The notes under the pieces are model-generated. The model worked only from the letters and a program-made list of their open reading frames with translations. It made no database searches and was not told where the DNA came from. A stretch of 64,000 bases of DNA, from NCBI GenBank assembly GCA_034440635.1, contig JAOTON010001698.1, positions 62,001 to 126,000 of the forward strand, written 5' to 3'. The position numbers were made by a program, and so were the translations under genes. This DNA comes from Lepas anatifera. Its lineage: Eukaryota; Arthropoda; Thecostraca; Lepadidae. Shown piece by piece: positions 55,401-64,000 of the stretch; position 1 is the first letter of the stretch, and each line of letters begins with the position of its first letter.

Positions 55401-58400
55401 CGGGTCCTCTAATGCCACGGACGGGCCCTTGCCATGATTGCGGGGCCCCGTGGTCTATCTGGGCTTGCTGTGGCTGCGGTCGGGCTCCCTGGCATGCTTG
55501 CCTGGCATGCTCGCTTGGGTGCAGTCCCCTTTAGGGCCACCCATAATCGCTGTGTCCGCAAACGGGCCCCTAACGATATTTTCAGGCCCATTTTGACTGC
55601 ATCCGGGCTCCTATTTCTGGCAGTCTCGGGACCTTTTTGGTTCAGCCGGACCCTCTGTGACTGCAACCGGGCTCCTTGTATTTTGCCTTGGCCCCTTTAG
55701 TCTGACCGGGCCCCTGTGGTCTACCCAGCCCCCTGCAGTCTGCCCAGCCCCTTGCAATTTGCCCGGGTCCCTATGGTTTTCCGTGTCCCTGTGGTCTGCA
55801 AGGAACCACAGCACTAGCGGATCCAGGCGGGGTAAGGTAAAATCGGGGGATTTGATGCCCTCCCAAATCCCCGATTTTATCGATTTTTAGATTTTCTTCA
55901 AACAAAAACCATATGTTTTTACGATTTGGGGCCCCGTTGCCCCCTCCCCACCGTCGGCCTGAATCCGCCCTGATTCCCTCCTCCCACTTCGCTGTATCCG
56001 GGAACCCGTGCTATAATTTCAGGCTCCCTCTGGGCTCCCAGGCCTCCTCTGGCTCTAGCCGGGCTCCTTGCCTTGCTTACGACCCCCGTAGTTCACCCCC
56101 CCACCGTGCGCAGCCGGGCCCTTCCGATAAGTACTGGTTTAATACATTGACATGTTTGTTATTTTGGCATCTTTCCGCCGGCACTACTTTTCTTCATTGT
56201 ATATTTCTAGGCATTTTTGTGAAATGTGCATGAAGTTTTCCATTTTGTTTGTTCAAGTGGAATTTTAAATACAGACAAATTTAAGACTCTTAAATTTGTC
56301 TGCCAAAAGTGTATCATATCTTCTCGTCAAATCCGGGTCAAATAATGTGCGTCCACCGGCGAATGGTAGCCTCTTAATTTCCCGGGATTGTGCGCAGCGC
56401 GAAGGAATCTAAGGCATGCTCCTGGCTCTCTTGTCGCATTCGCCGAGGCGAATGATTTGCACAAAGTTTGCCTTGAACAGTAAAATTGGCATGCGTATGA
56501 TTCAATCGGCTTGTGTCTACTCTGGAGAAGTTTCGTTAGGCTCTGATTTGGATTTTACGTTTGGGCTTTTCGTGTCAATCCAAATCGTGCTCCGATGCGC
56601 AGTGTTGAATGGCAAGTAAAGTGATTGTTTGCTATTAGCTCCTGTCGGGCTAAATCCTCAATGAGTGATGATCCCTGTCCGGCTCCTGATGGCTAAATAC
56701 CAGACTTGGTAATCTTTTCCTATGGCCGCCGTGACGTATCTAGAATTTGAGTAAGGGTAGGGGCAAAGCCTCGGGACAGGGTGGCCTTAGCCACCCGAAG
56801 GCGCACTTTTACCAAGGGCGACCAATTGTCGCATCCTGGAGGAGGGGGGGTTTGGGGAAGCATTTCGTCCTCAGAGGCTCTTGGGTTTAAGGGGTGGCTG
56901 CCCCATCCCCCACTGGTGGCCACCCCATTCGCCCCGCCCCTGGTGGCTGCAGCCGGGTCCCTACTCCCAGTAGTTAATACCCTGTGGATGCAGACGGGCC
57001 TGCCATGGATGCGGTTCTGTAACTGCAACCAGCCTCTGCCATGCTTGCCATGGGCCTGTGGTTGCCCGGGCCCCAGTGTGAAGTATGGCTTTTCGACGAG
57101 ATCTCGTCGGTGTGAGTGCTTGGAGACAGGAGCGGTGGTGCGAATTTTATCAGCCTGGTGCGAATTTGCAAGACTGGTGCGAGGAAGTTGACACTGAAAA
57201 CTAAAAAAATGACTGAATAGTTAGGAAGACACGGAGGGCCTTATAAAAAGTCCTTAACTAACTAATAAGAGAGGTAGTATTGCATCGTGTGGGTGGAATG
57301 TGTGCGTTTTTCTCCCTGGTATATGGCAGATTGGTGCGTTTTTTGGCTGGTGGTGCGATAATTTTGGATGGCTGGTGCGACTCGTCTGGCCTGCTGCCAT
57401 ACTTTGCAGATTGGCTGGGTCCCATTTGGTCTGCACGGACCCCTGTTGCTAGTGCCCATTTTGTTCTGATCGACCCTTGTGGTCTGCCCGGGCCTCCTGT
57501 AGTTTTCCGGAACCCTTGGTCTGTCCGGGCCTCTGTGTGGCCTCTGCGGACCCCTTTTGTCCGTTCGGGGCCCCTTTTGTCTGCGCGGGCCCTCTGTGGT
57601 TTGCCGGGCCCCTCCCAGTCTGCAAAGTATGGCACTTTTGGCGAGATCTCGTGGTGCGGACACCCTTCAGGTGGTTCGAACTTTGGAGCAACAAATGCCC
57701 ACTTTTGCTGTATGGTGCGAGGGAGCTCAAATCAAACAGCCACAGTGGTCTGAGAAGGGAGAAACTGGTAAAAACATCGAAATTTCAGGTAGTGAAATTT
57801 CTCACCAATGTTGGTGTGAATTTTAGGCTGCTGGTGGTGCGAAAATCTACAAGGCTGGTGCGGACTCGTCGGGTTGTGCCATACTTTCCAGACTGGGGCC
57901 CTTGTGGCTAGCCCAGCCCTGTGTTCTGCTCGGGTCCTTGGTCTGCGGGTCCTTTCTCTGTCCAGGCCCGTGTGGTCTGCCCGGGCCCGCTGCCCAGCCA
58001 GCAATTCCGACCGGGCCCAGAGCGGCTGGCCGGGCTCTGCCGAGCCTAAGACTCATAGCTGAGCCACATAGACTCGGGCTGAGCCCGAATTAGGTCGGGG
58101 GATGACAACTTGCCCGAGCGGTGGGCCCGGTCTTGTTGACCATGGGCTCTGCCCAGACGGAGCGGAGCCGGACCTGGGCTGAGCCCATGTACGCGGGCTC
58201 TGCCCAGTAAAGCCCAGCATATATCGGGCGAGTCCAGCAAATTGCTGGCTGTGGTTTTCCCGGGCAACGTGCGGCCGGTCCCATGCCTCCTAGAACATTT
58301 GGGGAAAAATGGATGGGGCCTGAGAAATTTTAAGCCCCCATTCCTTTTGTACTGATCCTATATGAGGATTGTAAAGGAAATAGGCAGTACCACCTATTCA

Positions 58401-58988
58401 TAGTACCCTTGACCGGTACCCAGTGTTGTAAATGTCATGAACTGGCAAGGTGAATGGATCAGAAAAGGTGTCTTGATCATGTAACATAAATATCAGTATC
58501 CCCGCTGATAAAGGAATTTCGCACTTCGATCTCTACCTTCCATTTGTATCAAATTATTCGCGATAATGCGATTTCGTTCCAGGTGTGAATGTTAAAATGG
58601 TTGGACAGTATAAACATAAGTCGGGTGCACAAAGCGTAAACAAAGAACATTCAATACCGAGGGGCTGCTCTGGCAAAACTACCCAAACTTTGTTCATTTT
58701 TCAGGTAACCTATGAATCTAAAATCGTCTTGCTAATTTTGCAAACTGTTATAAATGACCCCGATCATATTTGATTTAATATCTAGCAACGTACGCGTCCA
58801 CTTAAAGTAGTTCATTTCACTACTATTTTTGGTACTTTGCAAGCTACGTTCATTTATCGACCGCAAAAATTAAAACCCCAATTTAAAACTAACTCGGAAA
58901 AGTGCAATGTGTATAGTTTCCAGCAAAACGGTAAAGTAAGGTTGTAATTCCAATCCTTCTTTTCCTGATCATTATCTTCCTCGGCCAG

Positions 58989-59102
58989 CCACCAGCCGGA
59001 TCCCGTTTGCTAAAGACCCTCCAGCATCCATCCCTCCTGCGTCGTGCGGGGCTGATCCCGTTGTACCTCCGGAGGAGAGCATCCGCGTGGACGACGAAGA
59101 CG
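58989..59102 (+). other. Exon-like segment inside hAT-like element zeta
   Basis: A pyrimidine-rich tract ending in CAG (58970-58988) precedes 114 bases open in two of three forward frames, followed by a consensus donor GTAAGT (59103-59108). One frame reads TSRIPFAKDPPASIPPASCG and ends acidic (IRVDDEDG). The length is a multiple of three. It may be a captured host exon, but splice-like signals also arise by chance, and I recognise no protein family. Confidence 0.3.
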
Positions 59103-59574
59103 GTAAGTGGCACCTACTTGTCCAATATCCTTACATAGTTTGGCAGCTCGTTCAAAGATTGGGTCTTCTGACTACTTTTGGGCTAAATAGTGCAAATCAG
59201 GAACAGTGACGAATAGCGCGCTAAAAATTGTTATTTAACCTTTGCAGTCAGTTTTCGACAACAAACGGTCGAAAATACGTTTTTCGGTCACATTTTCATT
59301 AAAAAATACGGGCCCCCATCTGTACGGGCCCCCTTCGAGGGGTGCCCCCCAATCGAAAACATAAGTTGGCCCTGCTCTGGAGGTCAAACCATTGACCTGA
59401 GCAGTGAAACATGCGAAGTAATTTCTTACTGAATTCACGCGAGCTTTCTAATGCACTTTGCAGATTTGCGCTAACGCCCATATTTTCGGAGTTAGAGGGG
59501 GCCATCGATGGCCCCCGGTGGGGCGAAGGTGGCGCTGGACCCCCGGTGGGACGCGGGTTAAATATTTCCACGAT

Positions 59575-61331
59575 CAGAAGCGCAGCCAGAGCTTTGGCAT
59601 GGGAGAGCACACCACCTTTAAGGGGCAAACCGGGAGAGAAAGGGCACTTTTAACGTGACCTAAAAAAACTCACTATATCTTAGTTAGTATCAACTTTTTG
59701 GTACCTCTGGTCTAAGAAAAATGCAAATCAAGCATTGACGGAGAAGGAAAACTGAACTAAAACCAAAAAGAAAGAAAAGTGTTACCAAAATCTCATGAAA
59801 TAAGCCAAAACACGACTCTTTGGGATATATTTAAGGACAAATCAGCCAACTCATGCAAGTACTCGACATCAAAGAAATCAGTGGAGCCTGTGATATCGGT
59901 CACTATGTGCAAGATAGACATATTGAAGTCGAAATTTCACTTTTTATGCCCACTGGTTTTGTCGTCACGAGTGAGCTCTGGTTGAACGCGGATTAACACG
60001 CGCATTGACGGGGGGCGGGTACCCGCCCCCTCGGGTTTTTCAGAGACAGCAGAAAAACGGCGGCGCTGCGCGCCGCCGTACTTGGTATACCTTTTCCCTC
60101 ATCATTTTTGCAACTTCTGTGAAAATTTTAAGGATAGGTCATCTCAGGTCAGGTCACCAGTACAGGTCAAGTGACCCGACCTAAAAAAAGTTTAAGATAG
60201 CATAAGTCAGAGCAGGGTGAACTTATCCAATTGAAACTTATATCACATAATGGGCTCACCGAGTTCTCTAAAATATGTTCCGGTATTTTTATATCGATGA
60301 CCTTAGGTCAGGTACGAAGCATGACCTCTCCATTGGTAATACATGGGAAATATGGTTTTTACTGAATAACTCAGTAACAGATGGTGATAGAGCATTTATT
60401 TTAGCTTCATTAGACTCGCCTTGGCTTTGTGGTTCTAATGATATGCATTTTGCATAATTTGACCCTGACCTGACCTCAGGTCAGGTCAAATCTTTGATTT
60501 GACCTAGCAAGGTCAAATCATATATCATTCGATTCGGCTTGCTGCGAGGATTCATAGAGTTTAAGTCGTTTTGCTCTATCTTTACTTGTTCAGATGTAAT
60601 GGCCGAAAAACTTAATTTACATGTTAATCCTATGACGGCATGTGACGGCATGTTTTGACCTCTGGTGACCTTAAATGTGACCTGACAAAAAAAGGGTTCA
60701 AATATTTTCGATGGAGAAGCGGATGGGCTACCCAACGCCGTTTACCGTTTTTTGCTACCTACCGTGGTTCTCGAGATCTTAGGGGGGACCCGCCCCCTCG
60801 TCAATCCGAAGGTGGCTCAGACCCCCGTCAATGCGCGGGTTAAGTTCACCGGCTCCCACAATGGCCGTGGGAGGAGGTGTAGCATAGTGACATTGGACGA
60901 ATACAATTTTTGTTACCGGAATAATTTGGGAGATACCTTTTTAACGTGTTTAAAAGTTCCATATTCTTAAGGATCGGTCCCAGTTGGAGTAAAGAAAAAG
61001 TAAACAGGCTGGTTGTTTGGATGGGGTTGATGTGACAGGGTTGGAAATTGTGAAAAACTAGTTCTTCATTCATTTAAATTAATTAGTAGAAATCCTGGTT
61101 CAGGGGACTATGCTCTGAGCTCAGGCGCGCATGCCTTTTTATGACCCCTCCCCAGGATCCACCAGTATAATAAGCAATTTATTTAACACGGGGTGCCTAG
61201 GCATTACAAGCCTTTTTAGCGATGAAGGGTCATTCCTCGTTAGCTCTATTTTACAAGGGGAGTTTGCACTGTGTCCTAATTTCCCATCTATTCAAGACGA
61301 GCTCAGGGGCCCCCTAGTGTAGATCAGAATA
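59575..61331. mobile_element. Nested hAT-like element beta, copy 2, truncated
   Basis: It begins CAGAAGCGCAGCCAGAGC directly after TCCACGAT (59567-59574), the same junction as copy 1. It follows copy 1 from 5421 through the leader of the 20-base minisatellite (about 7500 in copy 1). The minisatellite itself and the right terminus are missing. At the site where copy 1 has family B, this copy has family A3. Confidence 0.85.
59997..60839 (+). mobile_element. Family A TTAA-type element (A3)
   Basis: A full-length 843-base copy flanked by TTAA at 59993-59996 and 60840-60843. The flanks (GCGGATTAA left, TTAAGTT right) are those flanking family B in copy 1. The duplicated CATGTGACGGCATG near 60640 is a small internal tandem. 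Non-coding. Confidence 0.9.
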
Positions 61332-61735
61332 CTCAGGCTCCTGAAATTGCTTTCACGCAAGGTGGAGAGTGAGGCCAAAATCCCAAAAAGAGGCAAAAAT
61401 CCCCCGCTTTCTTAACATGCCTCATTTTTTGTCATTTAGTACTTCCAGGATTACAAGTCCCATCACAGCCTTTTTCTTGGACATGCTTATTGCTTCTTAC
61501 CACTTTTTCAGGATAATACTTTGATTTAGGTCTGTATTTAAATGCCTTCGAAATATAAGCAGCAACTATTACTTTTTTTGTTTTGACTGACAGTAGATGA
61601 AAATATCTGCTGTAGAATGGAAGTGAAGATCATCATTCTGCTACCTCCCAGTGGAATGAAAAAAATTTTGACGCTCCGCAATTGTAGGTACCTCATATAT
61701 AGTTACCTCATACCAAGGTGCCACATTCCCTTTAA
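61332..61735. other. Unassigned DNA ending in a family D terminus
   Basis: 61332-61670 shows nothing recognised. 61705-61735 reads CCAAGGTGCCACATTCCCTT then TTAA, which is the family D terminus in reverse orientation, directly abutting A4. Confidence 0.5.
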
Positions 61736-62574
61736 TACGCGCATTGACGGGGGCAGGTACCCGATCCCCCTCGGGTTTTTCGGAGATAGCAGAAAAACGC
61801 CAGCGTGTAGCGCCGCTTTTAATTTCTTGGCATACCTTTTCCCTCATCGTTTTTTACAACTGGTGCGAACAATTTTGAGGCTAGGTCATCTCAGGTCAGG
61901 TCACCAGTACAGATCAAGTGACCTGACCTCAAAAAGTTTAGGATAGCAAAAGTCGGAGCAGGGTGAACTTATCCCGTTGAAACTCATATCACATAATGGG
62001 CCCGCCAAGTTCTCTAAAATGTGTTCGGCTATTTTTCATATCGATGACCTAAGGTCAGGTACGAGGCATGACCTCTCCATTGGAAATACACGGAAAAAAT
62101 GGTTTTTACTGAATAATCAGTAACGGATGGTGATAGAGCGTTTATTTTAGCTGCAAAAGACTTGTCTTGGCTTTGCGGTTCTAATGATATGCATTCTATA
62201 TAATTTGTCCCTGACCTGACCTCAGGTCAGGTCAAATCCTTGATTTGACCTATCAAGGTCAAATTATATACCATTCGATTCGGCTTGCTGCGAATATTGA
62301 TATAGTTTAAGTTGTTTGTCTCTATCTTTACTTGTTCAGATGTAATGACCGAAAAACTTAATTCACATGTTATCCCTATGACGGCATGTTTTGACCTCTC
62401 GTGACCTCAAATGTGACCTGACAAAAAATGGTTTAAATATTTTCGATGGGGAGGTAGATGAGCTACCCAACGATGTTTACCGTTTTTCGCTACCTACCGT
62501 GGTTCTCGAGATCTTGGGGGTACCCGCCCCCCTCGTCAAAGTGATGGTGGCTCAGACCCCCGTCAATGCGCGTG
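61736..62574 (+). mobile_element. Family A TTAA-type element (A4)
   Basis: A full-length 839-base copy flanked by TTAA at 61732-61735 and 62575-62578. Both flanks are family D termini pointing outward, so it sits at the TTAA shared by two head-to-head D elements, as at 9594-9597. Non-coding. Confidence 0.9.
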
Positions 62575-62578
62575 TTAA

Positions 62579-63018
62579 AGGGAATGTGGCACCTTGGTTG
62601 AATTCTGGAATTCATTGTAATTAGGGGTACTTTTAGCCGAGAATCATCGAAGCGTCCATTATTTCTCTGACAAATGTACAATAAGCTCAATATTTTCGTT
62701 TTAAAATGTTCCTCTAGGGAAATAAATAAATATCTGCCTGTGGATGATGTCATGATCTGGCAGCCACTACCATATCCAATAGGATTCAAGGGCTTCGATT
62801 GGCTGATACCTACTCACCGTGACGTCAGCATATGTCGTCACACCAACATGGCTATCAACTGTGGCCTACTGCTAAGGGTACATGAGGGTAGTTGTTAGCT
62901 TTTTTCTTCGGAAAGTTTGAGTTCCAAGACAAATGATATATAAACTACCTGGTTTTCCGGCATGCTTACAACTTGGCTATCTCAGTTAAAATCACGTAAT
63001 AAAGGTGTCGCATTCCCT
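62579..63018. mobile_element. Family D TTAA-type MITE
   Basis: 440 bases flanked by TTAA at 62575-62578 and 63019-63022. Termini are AGGGAATGTGGCACCTTGG and, in reverse complement, AGGGAATGCGACACCTTTA. It matches both halves of 9275-9965. Non-coding. Confidence 0.82.
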
Positions 63019-63022
63019 TTAA

Positions 63023-64000
63023 TCACTACGAGGAAAGAAAGCAAAAACACTGATGGTGCTCCAAACAATGCGTGTATTGTTCTGTAAATATTAAGAAATA
63101 TGGCACCTCCTCTGTACCCGTGCATACCCTTTATTTTTGCCGTAACGCCTTTTATTTTACCCTAACGCACAGGGGAGGTAAACATCAGTGCTGCAGTGAT
63201 GAGCCCAGGGCGACAGTGATGGACTAAGAACGGCGCAAATTAGGATGGAAGTGATAAGCTGGGGGCGACAGTGATTGGCCGGGGCGGCAAGAAACAAGGC
63301 AGTCATAAGTCGAGGGCGGCAGTGATGAGCCAGGGCCAATAGCGACGCGAACCAGAGTGGAAGTGATAAGGAGAGGGCGGCAGTGAAGACTCGGGGGCGG
63401 GAGTTATGAACTATGGGGGCACACATCAGGGCGGAAGTGATAAGTTGGGGAGGGGGTAGCATTGATTAGCTGGGGGTGGCACGCATCAAGGCAAAGGGCA
63501 TAAGCCGAGGACGGGAATGGTGAGCTGTGGGTAGTAGTTATAAACTACGGGTGGCACGAATCGGGGAGGAAGAGATAAGCTGGGACAGGGACGGCGGACT
63601 CGGGGGGGGGGCAGGGTGCGCAATTGCACACCCTGAAAAAATTAGGGCGTGCAAAAGTATATTTTTGCACTCACGGTTTCGCTTCGTCCGGGGAAGCGCC
63701 CCCGGAATTGGGTGGCGCCCCCGGCCGGCCAAGAAAACATCAGACCTAAACACAGCCTACCTGAAGAGAAACGGCCCTCTGTGCAAAATAAAAACAGTTT
63801 CAAATATGAATGGTGCCCCCTTTCATCAAAGCCATCCCATGGAGAGTAAATAGACCCAATTTATCGACTCAACGCAGGGAAATGATGTCGGCGCCCCTCC
63901 CCCGAGTGGGCGCCCCTAGGGGAGCCAAAGGTGCCCCCCGGGGATGGAGGCGCCCCCTTTCCCTGAGAAGGAAGGCGCCCTCTCCCGAAAATCTTGTACA
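63023..64000. repeat. Degenerate ~20-base G-rich repeat and G-rich termini
   Basis: About 63170-63510 contains units approximating GGGGGCGGCAGTGATAAGCT, spaced about 20 bases or multiples, resembling the beta minisatellite unit. 63611-63640 contains CAGGGTGCGCAATTGCACACCCTG (a palindrome written here as two parts: CAGGGTGCGC and its partner), and 63700-63990 has GGCGCCCCC motifs. These look like parts of hAT-like elements cut by the window edge. No gene is supported. Confidence 0.5.

Larger units (their letters stand above)
52641..59374. mobile_element. 6.7-kb non-autonomous hAT-like element zeta carrying a minisatellite
   Basis: The left terminus is CAGGGGCGCAAGTTTCC and the right, in reverse complement, CAGGGCCAACTTATG; both ends reach TTGGGGGGC within about 32 bases. 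A perfect 8-base duplication CTCTGGAG flanks it (52633-52640 and 59375-59382), and the intact C1 copy gives a near match to the reconstructed target. The interior is a 2.4-kb GGGCCCC-rich minisatellite plus degenerate copies of the same theme up to about 58270. No transposase is recognised. An exon-like segment lies at 58989-59102, and an inverted-repeat segment at 55814-55969 may be another small insertion. Confidence 0.9.
51794..59557 (+). mobile_element. Family C TTAA-type element (C2), split by a 6.7-kb insertion
   Basis: It is flanked by TTAA at 51790-51793 and 59558-59561; the empty site is visible in copy 1 of alpha (GCTTTAAATA at about 5401-5410). The left end is CCCTCGCCCCACGGGGGCCA and the right, in reverse complement, CCCGCGTCCCACCGGGGGTC. 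Without the inserted 6734 bases and the 8-base duplication, C2 is 1022 bases, close to C1 (1010). It carries many AGGTCA/TGACCT half-sites, for example at 51940-51980 and 52410-52465. Confidence 0.88.
51549..61331. mobile_element. hAT-like element alpha, copy 2, truncated at right
   Basis: It starts CAGGGGTGTAATTTTCCC and follows copy 1 (5146 onward) through 51793. Family C2 interrupts it at 51794-59557; the sequence then resumes at 59562 (AAATATTTCCACGAT), enters nested element beta at 59575, and continues to about 61331 except for family A3. Beyond 61331 it no longer matches copy 1, and no right terminus was found, so the right part is deleted or rearranged. Confidence 0.85.

Noticed and set aside
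55814..55969. Small inverted-repeat insertion (CGGATCCAGGCGGGG against CCTGAATCCGCC)
   Set aside because: The termini match only partly and no duplication is visible; kept as a remark under element zeta.

Overview
This window looks like animal nuclear DNA, most likely from an aquatic invertebrate, possibly an arthropod. The lineage cannot be fixed from sequence alone. The evidence is the lack of long continuous coding regions, long AC, AT and GA microsatellites, CpG-rich patches, and a mix of LINE, Penelope-like, hAT-like, TTAA-type and foldback elements. I found no intact host gene, rRNA or tRNA. It is best read as a densely nested transposon landscape, and almost everything recognisable is a repeat or mobile-element remnant.

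Region by region. 1-3354 is a foldback element with about 790-base inverted arms around a 20-base minisatellite. 5146-10057 is a non-autonomous hAT-like element (8-base duplication CAATGTGC) containing a second one (5421-9187), which in turn holds a TTAA-type element and another 20-base minisatellite. 10.5-13.2 kb holds a repeat with a GGGGTCAA/TGTAACA motif, a small hAT-like element and a copy of a 774-base duplicated block. 13.2-16.5 kb has three copies of an 838-845 base TTAA-type family (family A). 18382-22433 is a 4-kb near-perfect palindrome bounded by (AT)n on both sides. 22.9-27.4 kb holds family H, the second copy of the duplicated block, and a 2.66-kb foldback element with an 8-base duplication inside a 43-base minisatellite. 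27.7-38 kb carries families E, G and A, a Harbinger-like MITE and a 34-base tandem array containing a 214-base hAT-like insertion. 38.8-45.4 kb holds the only clear protein-coding remnants: two LINE reverse transcriptase C-termini and a Penelope-like GIY-YIG endonuclease fragment. 46.3-51.2 kb is mostly unassigned, with CpG-rich patches. 51.5-61.3 kb is a second, truncated copy of the large hAT-like composite; it is split by a family C element, which is itself split by a 6.7-kb hAT-like element full of a GGGCCCC minisatellite. 61.3-64 kb holds families D and A and one more minisatellite.

The elements do not form a pathway. What links them is insertion history: many boundaries can be read to the base from target-site duplications, giving a relative order of events. 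The most unusual points are (a) a diverse group of TTAA-flanked elements, most of them packed with AGGTCA nuclear-receptor-like half-sites, (b) related ~20-base G-rich minisatellites inside hAT-like elements, (c) two copies of one composite element carrying different TTAA elements at the same TTAA, and (d) kilobase-scale foldback palindromes. No element here encodes a recognisable DNA transposase, so the superfamily names rest on termini and duplications only.
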